From Mycobacterium sp. SMC-4 (GTDB lineage: Bacteria; Actinomycetota; Actinomycetes; Mycobacteriales; Mycobacteriaceae): a stretch of 64,000 bases of DNA. The stretch is taken from positions 2,480,001 to 2,544,000 of the forward strand of contig NZ_CP079869.1 in the NCBI RefSeq assembly GCF_025263265.1, given 5' to 3'. Made by a program: the position numbers and the translations under genes. The notes under the pieces were generated by a model. That model had not been told where the DNA came from. It searched no databases and saw nothing but the letters and a program-made list of their open reading frames with translations. Of this stretch, positions 41,666 to 52,680 are shown piece by piece (the first letter of the stretch is position 1; every line of letters begins with the position of its first letter).

Positions 41666-43347
41666 GGTGACTCAGCGTAAGCGTCGCCCACCGGTGCCCG
41701 TGGTGGCGGTGGGGACCCACGCGGCTGCTCGGGCTCGTTGTCGTCATCGGTGAGAGTGCCCGACGCGGCTTCGGGCACCGCCCGCCAGGGCAGCCACCGG
41801 TAGGTCAGCGCTATCAGCGCCAGCACGATCAGGAAGCTGGCGACGGTGGCCAGCACGATCTGGAACAGCGCGAACCGGTCACCATTGGCGGTGGGCCCGA
41901 AGATGCCGACCACCAGCGTGACGACGATGACCGTCGAGCGGAACGCGGGACGGGTGGCCCACGCGGCCAACGGGATGATCGCCCACAGCAGGTACCACGG
42001 CTGTACCACCGGGAACAGCAGTACCGTCGCGCCCAGCGCGACCCCAAGCCCGCCCACCGGATGCAACCGACCGCGCAACACCGACAGCAGCAGCCAGGTG
42101 ACGATCACCGCAATGAGGCTGACACCGATGCCGCGGGTCAAGCCCAGCACCGCAGTGGTGTGATCGCCCAGGCCGAGCAGGATGCCGACCTGACCGGTAC
42201 CCAACGCCAGCAGTGTCGGCGGCGACATCCAGCTGCGCACCACGTTGGCGGTGCCGAGGGTGAACAGCCAGCCGAACCCGAGCCCGCTGACCCAGCCGAT
42301 GATCGCCATCACCGCGACCGAAACCGCCGTCAGCCCGCCGCACGAGGCCAGAAAGGCCTTGACCGTGCCGCCACATTTGTGGGCCAGAGCCATCGCGACG
42401 AAACCCAGCGCCAGCAGCGAGGGCAGCTTCACCTGCGAGGACAACGTGATCAAGACGGTGCCGGCGAGCAGCATCGCCAGCGAATACCAGCGCGCCCGGG
42501 TGGAATCGCCGATGGCTTCGATACCGCGCAGCGCGAACTCCGTGCCGGCCAGCATCAGGCCGAGCATGAGTGCCTCGTTGTGAATGCCAGCCACCAGGTG
42601 CATGAACAACAACGGGTTCGTCGGCCCCAGCCACAGCGCGCTGACCTCGGCCACGCCGCACCGGCGGGCCAACCGCGGGGTGGCCCACACGATCATCCCG
42701 ACGCCGATCAATACCACCAGCCGGTGCAACAGCACCGCCTCGACGATGTTCTCTCCGGTCAGTGCGGAGATCCCGCGGCCGATCCATAGGAAAAGCGGCC
42801 CGTAGGGCGCCGGAGTCTCGCGCCACAGGCTTGGTACCGAGGCGGTGAAAATATGGTCGAGGCCCAGGCCGGGTGCGGGCCCGACTTGATAGGGGTCGGC
42901 GCCCTGCAGGGAGATCTCACTCTGCGCCAGGTAGGAGTAGACATCCTTGCTGTACATCGGCGGCGCGATGAGCAGCGGCAGCGCCCACAGCAGCAGCGTC
43001 CGATCGAGCTGGCTGCGAGTCATCTTGCGTTTGCCCAGCGTGAAACGGCCGAGCATCAACCACGCCAGCGCCATCATCACCGCGCCCGTGGTGGTCATGG
43101 TCAACGACACGGTCTGGATACGCGAGGGCAGGTTGAGCAGCCGGACCCCGAACGTCGGGTCCTGCATGACCGGACGCGCCCCGGCGCCCAGCGCGCCGAT
43201 CGCCATCAGCACGGTGCCGGTGGCCCCGAACAACCGGGTCCGGTGCATCGCGACCAGCTCGGCGTTGGTGAGGGGGCTGCCGACCGTCCGTTCGTCGCCG
43301 TGCCACCCGGCGATCGACGTACTGAGAGAATGTCGGCGGGCTGCCAC
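41662..43347 (-). CDS. mptB: MptB, alpha-(1->6)-mannopyranosyltransferase
   Basis: 561 residues. A polytopic GT-C glycosyltransferase with about 13–14 helices: PPMYSKDVYSYLAQSEI with the acidic D-V-Y motif in the first large extracytoplasmic loop, YGPLFLWIGRGISAL and NPLLFMHLVAGIHNEALMLGLMLAG. It elongates the mannan core of lipomannan/lipoarabinomannan from polyprenyl-phosphomannose. The GTG at 43347 is chosen because TACGCT lies 6 nt upstream; a reading frame beginning 63 codons earlier runs through the divergent sufR promoter. The C-terminal 35 residues are a Pro/acidic cytoplasmic tail. Confidence 0.92.
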   Translation of the reverse strand: MAARRHSLSTSIAGWHGDERTVGSPLTNAELVAMHRTRLFGATGTVLMAIGALGAGARPVMQDPTFGVRLLNLPSRIQTVSLTMTTTGAVMMALAWLMLGRFTLGKRKMTRSQLDRTLLLWALPLLIAPPMYSKDVYSYLAQSEISLQGADPYQVGPAPGLGLDHIFTASVPSLWRETPAPYGPLFLWIGRGISALTGENIVEAVLLHRLVVLIGVGMIVWATPRLARRCGVAEVSALWLGPTNPLLFMHLVAGIHNEALMLGLMLAGTEFALRGIEAIGDSTRARWYSLAMLLAGTVLITLSSQVKLPSLLALGFVAMALAHKCGGTVKAFLASCGGLTAVSVAVMAIIGWVSGLGFGWLFTLGTANVVRSWMSPPTLLALGTGQVGILLGLGDHTTAVLGLTRGIGVSLIAVIVTWLLLSVLRGRLHPVGGLGVALGATVLLFPVVQPWYLLWAIIPLAAWATRPAFRSTVIVVTLVVGIFGPTANGDRFALFQIVLATVASFLIVLALIALTYRWLPWRAVPEAASGTLTDDDNEPEQPRGSPPPPRAPVGDAYAESP

Positions 43348-43353
43348 GAAGGA

Positions 43354-43359
43354 AGCGTA
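43354..43359 (-). promoter_or_regulatory. Putative -10 of mptB (leaderless)
   Basis: TACGCT on the minus strand, 6 nt before the GTG at 43347. No ribosome binding site; supports this start over longer alternatives. Confidence 0.45.
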
Positions 43360-43455
43360 GCGGGCGCGGTATTCCCGATCGTGAGCGTCGGCGTTGTGAG
43401 AAGTCCAACGCGACGCTAAGGGTGCCCTTGGTAGACCCGCTCGGGGAATTGCGTC

Positions 43456-43465
43456 ACACTGGTGT
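43456..43465. promoter_or_regulatory. Palindrome at the sufR start, candidate SufR operator
   Basis: ACACTGGTGT is a palindrome apart from its two central bases (ACAC/GTGT), 1 nt before the GTG at 43467. CACACT at 43455–43460 ends 6 nt before the GTG and could act as a weak -10. Binding here would autorepress sufR and the suf operon. SufR autorepression is established; this exact site is inference. Confidence 0.45.
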
Positions 43466-43466
43466 A

Positions 43467-44198
43467 GTGAAATTCCGTCAGCACAGTTCGGCAGCACCCT
43501 CACCGGTGCCGTCGACGGCTGTCGATGGTGATTCACACGGGGACACCCGCAGCGCGATCGTCCGGCTGCTGCTCGAATCCGGCCCCACCACGGCCCGTCA
43601 CATCGGCGCTCAGCTGGGACTCTCGGCCGCCGGGGTGCGGCGTCATCTCGACGCTCTGATCGACGCGGGCGACGCGAAGGCCACGGCCGCAGCGGCCTGG
43701 CAGCAGGAAGGGCGGGGCCGCCCCGCCAAGCGCTACCAGCTCACCGCCGCCGGTCGAGCCAAGCTCGAACACGCCTACGACGCGCTCGCGGCGGCCGCGA
43801 TGCGTCAACTCCGGGAGATCGGTGGTGACGACGCGGTGCGGACGTTCGCCCGGCAGCGCATCGACGCCATCTTGGCCGGCATCGACCCGCCCGGCGGGCC
43901 GCTCGACAGTGTGGATGTCGCGGGTGTCGAGGCGCGGGCTGATCGGATCGCCGAGGCGTTCACCGGAGCGGGCTATGCGACGACCACCGCGCGGGTCCGC
44001 GGGCCGGTGCCCGGCGTGCAGATCTGCCAGCATCACTGCCCGGTGTCGCACGTGGCCGAGGAGTTTCCCGAGTTGTGTGAGGCTGAGCAGGAGGCGATGG
44101 CCGAGGTGCTCGGGACCCATGTGCAACGGTTGGCCACGATCGTCAACGGCGACTGTGCCTGCACCACCCATGTCCCCTTGAGTACAACCGGACGGTAA
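43467..44198 (+). CDS. sufR: SufR, iron-sulfur cluster sensing repressor
   Basis: 243 residues. N-terminal winged helix [44 protein letters not shown], then a wing ([19 protein letters not shown]) and a C-terminal domain with cysteines in [25 protein letters not shown] and NGDCACTTH, which ligate the regulatory cluster. It represses the suf operon when clusters are plentiful. An in-frame start 15 codons upstream (43422) would cover the palindrome and is less likely. First gene of sufRBDCSUT. Confidence 0.93.
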   Translation: MKFRQHSSAAPSPVPSTAVDGDSHGDTRSAIVRLLLESGPTTARHIGAQLGLSAAGVRRHLDALIDAGDAKATAAAAWQQEGRGRPAKRYQLTAAGRAKLEHAYDALAAAAMRQLREIGGDDAVRTFARQRIDAILAGIDPPGGPLDSVDVAGVEARADRIAEAFTGAGYATTTARVRGPVPGVQICQHHCPVSHVAEEFPELCEAEQEAMAEVLGTHVQRLATIVNGDCACTTHVPLSTTGR

Positions 44199-44257
44199 AG
44201 ATCCTTCGGCGCACAGCCCGCGCCGAAGCCACCACAGAGCAAAAGGAGTGTGTCGCA

Positions 44258-45709
44258 ATGACACTCACGCCGGAGGCCTCAGTTGCTGAGCCAGCCGCAC
44301 CGTTGACCCAGGAAGAGGCCATCGCCTCGCTGGGCAATTACGGCTACGGCTGGGCCGACTCCGATGTTGCCGGTGCCAGCGCGCAGCGGGGGCTGTCCGA
44401 GGCGGTGGTTCGCGACATCTCGGCGAAGAAGAGCGAGCCCGAGTGGATGCTCGACATCCGCCTGCGTGCGCTGCGCACCTTCGACAAGAAGCCGATGCCG
44501 AACTGGGGCTCGAACCTCGACGGCATCGACTTCGACAACATCAAGTACTTCGTGCGGTCCAGCGAGAAGCAGGCCGCCACGTGGGACGACCTGCCCGCCG
44601 ACATCAAGAACACCTACGACAAGCTGGGCATCCCCGAGGCGGAGAAGCAGCGGCTGGTCTCCGGTGTCGCCGCGCAGTACGAGTCCGAGGTCGTGTACCA
44701 CTCGATCCGCGAGGACCTCGAGGCCCAAGGCGTCATCTTCCTGGACACCGACACCGCGCTCAAAGAGCACCCGGAGCTGTTCAAGGAGTACTTCGGCACG
44801 GTGATCCCGGCCGGGGACAATAAGTTCTCCGCGCTCAACACCGCCGTGTGGTCGGGCGGGTCATTCATCTACGTGCCGCCCGGTGTGCACGTGGACATCC
44901 CGTTGCAGGCCTACTTCCGGATCAATACCGAGAACATGGGACAGTTCGAGCGCACGCTGATCATCGTCGACGAGAACGCCTATGTGCACTACGTCGAGGG
45001 CTGCACCGCACCGATCTACAAGAGCGACTCGCTGCACAGTGCGGTCGTGGAGATCATCGTCAAACCCGGTGGCCGTTGCCGCTATACGACCATTCAGAAC
45101 TGGTCGAACAACGTCTACAACCTGGTGACCAAACGTGCCCGTGCCGAAGCCGGCGCCACGATGGAGTGGGTCGATGGCAACATCGGGTCCAAGGTCACGA
45201 TGAAGTACCCGGCGGTGTGGATGACCGGTGAGCACGCCAAGGGTGAGGTGCTTTCGGTCGCATTCGCCGGCGAGGGGCAGCATCAGGACACCGGTGCCAA
45301 GATGCTGCACCTGGCACCGCACACCTCGAGCAACATCGTGTCCAAGTCGGTCGCCAGGGGTGGGGGACGGGCCTCCTACCGCGGTCTGGTTCAGGTCAAC
45401 AAGGGTGCGCACGGATCCCGCTCAAGCGTGAAATGCGATGCGCTGCTTGTCGACACCGTGAGCCGCTCGGACACCTACCCGTATGTCGACATCCGCGAGG
45501 ACGATGTCACGATGGGCCATGAGGCCACGGTGTCCAAGGTCAGCGAGGACCAGATGTTCTATCTGATGAGCCGCGGTCTGACCGAGGACGAAGCCATGGC
45601 GATGGTGGTGCGCGGTTTCGTCGAGCCGATCGCCAAAGAACTCCCGATGGAGTATGCGCTGGAGCTCAACCGGCTGATCGAGCTGCAGATGGAAGGCGCG
45701 GTCGGATAG
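44258..45709 (+). CDS. sufB: SufB, Fe-S scaffold subunit
   Basis: 483 residues. Long beta-helix scaffold protein: [78 protein letters not shown] contains the conserved cysteines used in cluster assembly. No intein is present, unlike M. tuberculosis SufB, which carries one as I recall. AAAAGGAG precedes the ATG. It forms SufBC2D with SufC and SufD. Overlaps sufD by one base (TAGTG). Confidence 0.97.
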   Translation: MTLTPEASVAEPAAPLTQEEAIASLGNYGYGWADSDVAGASAQRGLSEAVVRDISAKKSEPEWMLDIRLRALRTFDKKPMPNWGSNLDGIDFDNIKYFVRSSEKQAATWDDLPADIKNTYDKLGIPEAEKQRLVSGVAAQYESEVVYHSIREDLEAQGVIFLDTDTALKEHPELFKEYFGTVIPAGDNKFSALNTAVWSGGSFIYVPPGVHVDIPLQAYFRINTENMGQFERTLIIVDENAYVHYVEGCTAPIYKSDSLHSAVVEIIVKPGGRCRYTTIQNWSNNVYNLVTKRARAEAGATMEWVDGNIGSKVTMKYPAVWMTGEHAKGEVLSVAFAGEGQHQDTGAKMLHLAPHTSSNIVSKSVARGGGRASYRGLVQVNKGAHGSRSSVKCDALLVDTVSRSDTYPYVDIREDDVTMGHEATVSKVSEDQMFYLMSRGLTEDEAMAMVVRGFVEPIAKELPMEYALELNRLIELQMEGAVG

Positions 45710-46893
45710 TGACGGAATTGACGCAGGCAGTAGAGGGTTCGGCCCTCGCTGCCGTCAATAAGGGTGAGCTGTTCTCGTCGTTCGACGTCAACGCGTTCGA
45801 AGTGCCCGGCGGCCGGGACGAGATCTGGCGATTCACCCCGCTCAAGCGGCTGCGCGGCCTGCACGACGGTTCCGCGTCACCTACCGCGACGGCACAGATC
45901 GCGGTCTCTGAGCGACCAGGTGTGACGGTTGAGACCGTCGCGCGCGGCGACGAGCGACTCGGCCAGGGTGGCGTGCCCTCCGACCGAGTTGCCGCACAAG
46001 CATTCTCGTCGTTCGAATCGGCGACCGTGGTGACCGTGGCGCGGGACACCGAGGTCGCCGAGCCCATCACGATCGACGTCACCGGACCCGGTGATGGCGC
46101 GGTGGCCTACGGGCACCTGCAAATCCGGGTCGAGGAGTTGTCACGGGCGATCGTGGTGGTGGACCTGCGTGGCAGCGGCACTTATGCCGACAACGTCGAG
46201 CTCATCGTCGGGGACTCCGCGGGTCTGGGCATCATCTGGATCGCCGACTGGGCCGACGACATGGTCCACGTCAGCGCTCATCACGCCAGGTTGGGCAAGG
46301 ACGCGGTGCTCGGCCACGTCAACGTCACCCTTGGCGGCGACGTGGTGCGCACCACCGCCACCGTGCGTTATACCGGCCCCGGTGGCGACGCCAAGATGCT
46401 GGGCACCTACTTCGCCGACGACGGCCAGCACTTCGAATCACGGCTGCTGGTGGACCATTCGCATCCGAACTGTAAGTCCGACGTGCTGTACAAGGGCGCG
46501 CTGCAAGGTGATCCGTCATCCAACAAGCCCGATGCCCATACGGTATGGATCGGCGACGTACTGATCCGCGCCGAGGCCACCGGCACCGACACCTTCGAGG
46601 TGAACCGCAACCTGGTGCTCACCGACGGCGCCCGCGCTGATTCGGTGCCCAACCTCGAGATCGAGACCGGCGAGATCGTGGGCGCCGGCCACGCCAGCGC
46701 CACCGGCCGTTTCGACGACGAGCAGTTGTTCTACCTACGGGCCCGCGGCATCCCCGAGGAGCAGGCGCGCCGGCTGGTGGTGCGCGGCTTCTTCAACGAG
46801 ATCATCGCGAAGATGCCGGTGCCCGCTGTGCGCGAACGTTTGACTGAAGCCATTGAACGAGAACTAGCGATCACCGAATCGAGAACAGACTGA
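45709..46893 (+). CDS. sufD: SufD, Fe-S assembly scaffold subunit
   Basis: 394 residues. N-terminal helical part with WRFTPLKRL, a beta-helix core, and the C-terminal SVPNLEIETGEIVGAGHASATGRFDDEQLFYLRARGIPEEQARRLVVRGFFNEI, the SufB/SufD family signature. It partners SufB and SufC in the scaffold complex. The GTG shares the G of the sufB TAG. sufC begins 1 nt after its stop. Confidence 0.96.
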   Translation: MTELTQAVEGSALAAVNKGELFSSFDVNAFEVPGGRDEIWRFTPLKRLRGLHDGSASPTATAQIAVSERPGVTVETVARGDERLGQGGVPSDRVAAQAFSSFESATVVTVARDTEVAEPITIDVTGPGDGAVAYGHLQIRVEELSRAIVVVDLRGSGTYADNVELIVGDSAGLGIIWIADWADDMVHVSAHHARLGKDAVLGHVNVTLGGDVVRTTATVRYTGPGGDAKMLGTYFADDGQHFESRLLVDHSHPNCKSDVLYKGALQGDPSSNKPDAHTVWIGDVLIRAEATGTDTFEVNRNLVLTDGARADSVPNLEIETGEIVGAGHASATGRFDDEQLFYLRARGIPEEQARRLVVRGFFNEIIAKMPVPAVRERLTEAIERELAITESRTD

Positions 46894-46894
46894 C

Positions 46895-48926
<2,032 letters not shown>

Positions 48927-48928
48927 AC

Positions 48929-49453
48929 GTGCGACTCGAGCAGATCTACCAGGAAGTCATCCTGGACCATTACAAGCGCCCGCACCATCGCGGCCTGCGT
49001 GAGCCGTTCGGTGCAGAGGTACACCACGTGAACCCGACCTGTGGCGATGAAGTCACCCTGCGGGTGGCGCTGTCGCCCGACGGTCAGACCGTCACCGACG
49101 TGTCTTATGACGGACAGGGTTGTTCGATCAGCCAGGCCGCGACCTCGGTGCTGACCGATCAGGTGATCGGACAGAGCGTCGGGGATGCCCTCAAGACGGT
49201 TGCGGCATTCTCGGAGATGGTGTCCAGCCGAGGCAGAATCGAGGGCGACGAGGACGTGCTCGGTGACGGTGTGGCATTCGCCGGCGTGGCCAAGTACCCG
49301 GCTCGGGTGAAATGCGCCCTGCTGGGCTGGACTGCCTTCAAGGCCGCCGTTGCGCAGGCGCACGAACTGAGCCCCGTTGCGCAGGCGCACGAATTGAGCC
49401 CCGCCGCGCAGGCGCACGAGTCAGACCAACTGGAGGAGAGCGTCAATGAGTGA
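48929..49453 (+). CDS. sufU: SufU sulfur-transfer protein, with a repeat-expanded C terminus
   Basis: 174 residues. Zinc/cysteine ligands in NPTCGDEVTLRV, YDGQGCSISQAATSVLTDQVIG and YPARVKCALLGWTAFKAAV define SufU, the zinc-dependent sulfur acceptor from SufS. After the conserved core (to about residue 140) the protein carries two and a half copies of a nine-residue repeat, VAQAHELSP, encoded by a 27-bp tandem array, before the end SDQLEESVNE. The tail is not part of the family. It overlaps sufT by 8 bp. Confidence 0.95.
   Translation: MRLEQIYQEVILDHYKRPHHRGLREPFGAEVHHVNPTCGDEVTLRVALSPDGQTVTDVSYDGQGCSISQAATSVLTDQVIGQSVGDALKTVAAFSEMVSSRGRIEGDEDVLGDGVAFAGVAKYPARVKCALLGWTAFKAAVAQAHELSPVAQAHELSPAAQAHESDQLEESVNE
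49349..49420 (+). repeat. 27-bp in-frame tandem repeat inside the sufU 3' end
   Basis: Copies at 49349–49375 and 49376–49402 differ by one base (GAACTG/GAATTG); a diverged partial third copy covers 49403–49420. Unit: GTTGCGCAGGCGCACGAACT then GAGCCCC. Because 27 is a multiple of three it extends SufU by nine residues per copy. It aligns with the ppc array read on the opposite strand. Confidence 0.92.
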
Positions 49454-49793
49454 CACAGTGGTACCCGAGGACCAATTGCTCGCCGATATCGAGGAGGCGA
49501 TGCACGATGTCGTCGACCCCGAACTCGGGATCAACGTCGTCGATCTCGGGCTGGTTTACGGAGTCGGTGTCGAGAGTGGCGAAGCCGGGAAGGTCGCGCT
49601 GATCGACATGACGCTGACCTCTGCGGCATGCCCGTTGACCGACGTGATCGAAGACCAGTCCCGCACCGCGTTGGTCGGCGCCGGGCTGGTGAGCGAGATC
49701 AAGATCAACTGGGTGTGGAACCCGCCGTGGGGACCGGACAAGATCACCGAGGACGGTCGCGAGCAGCTCCGCGCCCTGGGCTTCACGGTCTGA
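49446..49793 (+). CDS. sufT: SufT (MIP18/DUF59 family) Fe-S maturation protein
   Basis: 115 residues, one MIP18/DUF59 domain: MHDVVDPELGINVVDLGLVYGV, the Thr-Ser-Ala-Ala-Cys-Pro-Leu-Thr motif with the conserved Cys, and VWNPPWGPDKITEDGREQLRALG. SufT-type proteins assist Fe-S cluster delivery. CTGGAGGAGAG upstream lies within sufU. Length equals what I recall for the M. tuberculosis homologue. Last gene of the suf operon. Confidence 0.95.
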   Translation: MSDTVVPEDQLLADIEEAMHDVVDPELGINVVDLGLVYGVGVESGEAGKVALIDMTLTSAACPLTDVIEDQSRTALVGAGLVSEIKINWVWNPPWGPDKITEDGREQLRALGFTV

Positions 49794-49895
49794 CATCGGC
49801 CAGTCCCCGAGTAGGGAAGTCCAACCGCCCGCCGGTCCTGAAGCTCAGTTGCCTCGGCCGCGGCGGGCAAGTGTCTTGTTGACTTTGTCCCGCTT

Positions 49896-49912
49896 CCCTT
49901 CGAGTCGAAGGG
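49896..49912 (+). terminator. Candidate terminator of the suf operon
   Basis: CCCTTCGAGTCGAAGGG: perfect 8-bp arms around a single G, about 100 nt after sufT. No T-run. Position after a long operon favours a terminator; it could also be an RNA-processing site. Confidence 0.45.
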
Positions 49913-50032
49913 CCACGTCCTAGCGCCGTCGAGTACCTCGAGCGCACAGCGAGTGCATGCTCTGAGCAAACCTGTGCGGCTGCGCTGACTCGGCAGCGGA
50001 CCGTCGAGCGCGCTCTGCCGAGGAGAGTCGAC

Positions 50033-50161
50033 ATGCTCCCAATTCTCTTTTCCGACACCGATTCTGGCGATCTGCCACGCTCTGGGGAGAGCCCGACTAT
50101 CGTTTGCTGTGCTCCACGCGTAGTCAGCCAGAAAGCCCGGCTAGGCGTTGCGCCGTGGTGA
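50033..50161 (+). CDS. Possible small ORF (42 aa)
   Basis: ATG frame of 42 codons starting MLPILFSDTDSG, preceded by GAGGAGAG at 6-nt spacing. No family recognised and the composition is unremarkable, so it may be chance. The ribosome binding site is the only support. Confidence 0.2.
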   Translation: MLPILFSDTDSGDLPRSGESPTIVCCAPRVVSQKARLGVAPW

Positions 50162-50208
50162 ACGTGATTTGGCTTCTGCGTTCGCTCCTGGTGACCGTTG
50201 GACAGCGG

Positions 50209-50220
50209 ACTCCGCGGAGT
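50209..50220. promoter_or_regulatory. 12-bp palindrome upstream of the GH16 gene
   Basis: ACTCCGCGGAGT is a perfect palindrome 41 nt before the GH16 ATG. TACCTT at 50226–50231 could be the -10. A repressor site is a possible reading. Confidence 0.35.
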
Positions 50221-50261
50221 AGTCGTACCTTCTCTATCCCTTCGGTGGGAATGGACGGTCG

Positions 50262-51818
50262 ATGCACACTAGGCGTTCTGCGGGCATGCATTTGGGCAGT
50301 GGCAAACGCTGGTTCGCTGGTGGTGTGGTCGCCGCGGGAATCGGCGCGGCGATGATGGCGGGAACGGGCATCGCCGGCGCCGACACCACCGGAGCAGAGC
50401 GCTCCGATCGCTCGGTGTCGGCGTCGCGCGACAGCCAGTCGCCTCGGGCCCCGCGCGAACCCCGCACGCGTACCGACAACACCACCAAAGCAGAGCGCGA
50501 GGCCCCGGCCGAGGCCGCCGACACCGGCGCCCGGGCCGAGCCGGAGTTGGTGGATTCGGTCGCCGAGAACGTGACCATCGTGAAACTCGACGACGGCGAT
50601 GCCGTTGCCGACGATGCGGCGACTCAAGGGTCGGCCGCGGAGGGCGCGCCGGGACCCGCCGGTGATTCCGGTCGGGGACCCGACAAGGAAGAGGCGGCCG
50701 TCGGGGTTGTCGCGGTGCCGGCGCGCAATGATTTGAGAGTCAGACGTTCCGATGTCGACGAGTCGCGCGCAACGACGCAGGTGGGTGAATCACGCACGGT
50801 CGCGGAACAATCAGAGCAGGCCGCGATGACCGCGGCCGTAGCGGCGATCAGCACCGCAGAGGTGCCGAGCACGGTTCGGGTGACAGTGGGCTCGATGATC
50901 GTCGACTGGCTGTATTCCATCGGGGTGAAGAAGACCAACTACGGGCCCGATTTCCTGGCGATTCCGGTACCGAAGTTCGTCCAGACCTGGTGGCTGGGGG
51001 TGCGCGCCCGCATTTACCGCGACGTGCTGCCGCCCGATGCCGGCCCAGCGCAGCCGAAGTTGTTGTGGGAGACCAATTTTTCAAGCATGGAAGAAACCCT
51101 GCGGTACTGGGGTTTCCAGACCGGCCGGTGGGGCTGGCCTGCCGGTGAGAACCAGTACTACACCGATGGCGACAACGTTTTCATCGACGGCGCCGGAAAT
51201 CTCGTCTTCGAAGCGCGCAGAGAAACCCCACCGGACCGGTTCGGTGCGCCGTACAACTACACCTCGGCACGGCTCGTGACGTTCGGCAAGCAGTCGATCG
51301 CAGTCGGCACCCGTGTGGTGGCCCGCATCCAAATGCCGGTGACACGGGGAGTGTTGCCGGCGTTCTGGACTGTCGGGCTGGAGCCCGGCCACGAGTACGA
51401 CTGGCCGCGGCAAGGTGAGATCGACATCGTCGAGGTGCCGGGCTTCGGGACACCGCAGGCTCGGCGCACATGGACCGGCAACATTCACGGTCCCGCCGAC
51501 CGAGACAACACCATTGACGTCAAACTGCCCGGCTTCAGCACGGATCTGGGCGTCGATCTGTCGGCCGGATTCCACGAGTACGGCATCGATTGGCACGCCG
51601 ACCGCATCGTCTGGCACGTCGACGGTGTCGAGGTGGGTCGCGTCACCAAAGCCGAATATGAAGCCCTGGGTGGAAACTGGACGCCGTTCTCCGGGGCCTG
51701 GGAACATTACTTGATCCTCAACATCGCTGTCGGGAACCCGTGGACAGGTGACCCGCCGGCCGACATACCGTTCCAGGCTCAGATGAAGGTCGACTGGGTG
51801 CGGGCCTACACGCTGTAG
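50262..51818 (+). CDS. Secreted GH16 family glycoside hydrolase
   Basis: 518 residues. A long n-region, hydrophobic WFAGGVVAAGIGAAMMAGTGIAGA and an A-G-A cleavage site form a Sec signal peptide. Residues about 40–200 are Ala/Glu/Pro-rich and probably disordered. The C-terminal GH16 jelly roll (about 265–518) has the catalytic motif E386-I-D388-I-V-E391, plus AFWTVGLEPG and EYGIDWHADRIVWHVDG. GH16 enzymes cleave beta-1,3/1,4-glucans or galactans; the exact substrate is unknown. GGGAATGGA upstream may be its ribosome binding site. Tail overlaps the XRE gene by 13 bp. Confidence 0.88.
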   Translation: MHTRRSAGMHLGSGKRWFAGGVVAAGIGAAMMAGTGIAGADTTGAERSDRSVSASRDSQSPRAPREPRTRTDNTTKAEREAPAEAADTGARAEPELVDSVAENVTIVKLDDGDAVADDAATQGSAAEGAPGPAGDSGRGPDKEEAAVGVVAVPARNDLRVRRSDVDESRATTQVGESRTVAEQSEQAAMTAAVAAISTAEVPSTVRVTVGSMIVDWLYSIGVKKTNYGPDFLAIPVPKFVQTWWLGVRARIYRDVLPPDAGPAQPKLLWETNFSSMEETLRYWGFQTGRWGWPAGENQYYTDGDNVFIDGAGNLVFEARRETPPDRFGAPYNYTSARLVTFGKQSIAVGTRVVARIQMPVTRGVLPAFWTVGLEPGHEYDWPRQGEIDIVEVPGFGTPQARRTWTGNIHGPADRDNTIDVKLPGFSTDLGVDLSAGFHEYGIDWHADRIVWHVDGVEVGRVTKAEYEALGGNWTPFSGAWEHYLILNIAVGNPWTGDPPADIPFQAQMKVDWVRAYTL

Positions 51819-52606
51819 GGCGTGTACACCACGAGCTGAAGATCGGGCCTGTCTGACGGTCGGAGCTGATGGTGTTCCAACCTCAGCAACCCGGCGGTGG
51901 GATGGTGGAAGACCCGTTCGCGGGACTCGAATCCGGCGATCGGGTGGGCATCCCAGCCGTGCCGGAACTCGACGCTGGCTGCATGCAGGCGGTCCAGCAG
52001 ATCCCGGATCGGCGGATCGCTGAGCCGTCCCGCCACCTCGGCCCGAAACTCCGCGAGGAAACGGGTGCTGGTCAGCTCCCAGTCATCGAGCAGCGTGCGC
52101 ACCGATGGGTCGGTGAAGACCAGCCACAGCAGGTTGCGCTCCTCGGCGCCGACCACCGCGACGGTGGGGTACAACTGGGCATAGGCGGCGTTCCAACCGA
52201 CGATCGACCAGTCGCCCGCCAGCACGTAGGCCGGGCGATCCCCGAGCGCGTCGAGCAGCCGCTGGATGTGATCGGGCGCCGGCTGTATCCGCGCAGGGTC
52301 TGTCGCAGGCGCGTAGCCGGCCAGCCCCAGCAGGTAATGGTGCTCGGTCGGGGACAGTTGGAGAGTGCGTGCGATCGCATCGAGTACCTGGCGGGATGGC
52401 GTGATTGACCGTCCCTGCTCCAGCCACGTGTACCAGGTGATGCTGACCCCGCACAGGGCCGAGACTTCTTCCCTGCGTAACCCGGTCCCGCGACCCCGCA
52501 CCCGGGCCGGCAGCCCGTAGGTCTCTCGCGATATGCGCTGCCTGCGTGCTCGCAGGAAAGCGCCCAGTTCCGCCTGGCTCTCGGACTGCGCCGACATGGC
52601 AGACAT
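51806..52606 (-). CDS. XRE/MmyB-type transcriptional regulator
   Basis: 266 residues. N-terminal helix-turn-helix: [15 protein letters not shown]...[59 protein letters not shown]. The C-terminal half (about 105–260) is the MmyB-like PAS ligand-binding domain: [28 protein letters not shown] and the final [23 protein letters not shown]. Such regulators bind fatty or small aromatic ligands. It diverges from the ilvD-like gene, with a 20-bp palindrome between. ATG 52597 is an alternative start. Confidence 0.9.
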   Translation of the reverse strand: MSAMSAQSESQAELGAFLRARRQRISRETYGLPARVRGRGTGLRREEVSALCGVSITWYTWLEQGRSITPSRQVLDAIARTLQLSPTEHHYLLGLAGYAPATDPARIQPAPDHIQRLLDALGDRPAYVLAGDWSIVGWNAAYAQLYPTVAVVGAEERNLLWLVFTDPSVRTLLDDWELTSTRFLAEFRAEVAGRLSDPPIRDLLDRLHAASVEFRHGWDAHPIAGFESRERVFHHPTAGLLRLEHHQLRPSDRPDLQLVVYTPYSV

Positions 52607-52660
52607 GCTATTTGCCGTCCTGGTGTTGTCGCGGCTGGTCGGTTCGCCACCACCTGGTGT

Positions 52661-52680
52661 TCTGACTACCAGTAGTCAGA
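52661..52680. promoter_or_regulatory. 20-bp near-perfect palindrome between XRE and ilvD-like genes
   Basis: TCTGACTACCAGTAGTCAGA: perfect 9-bp arms around CA. It is 54 bp upstream of the XRE start and 41 bp upstream of the ilvD-like ATG. The likely reading is the operator of the XRE regulator controlling both genes. Confidence 0.6.

Larger units (their letters stand above)
49794..50261. other. 468-nt intergenic region between sufT and the GH16 gene
   Basis: The longest gene-free stretch in the window. Contents in order: a perfect hairpin (49896–49912), a possible 42-codon frame with a good ribosome binding site (50033–50161), and a 12-bp palindrome ACTCCGCGGAGT (50209–50220) just upstream of the GH16 promoter region. 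No tRNA, insertion sequence or known riboswitch was recognised. Confidence 0.6.

Noticed and set aside
40740..41747. Fused 595-residue ABC protein
   Set aside because: The first part is an out-of-frame reading of the ATPase gene; the permease starts at 40739 with an ATGA overlap.
43422..44260. IdeR iron boxes near suf
   Set aside because: No sequence close to the 19-bp TTAGGTTAG-type palindrome was found around the suf or acn promoters.
49861..49930. tRNA-like fold after sufT
   Set aside because: Only the single perfect hairpin at 49896–49912 is present; no cloverleaf arms or T-loop GTTCRANNC.
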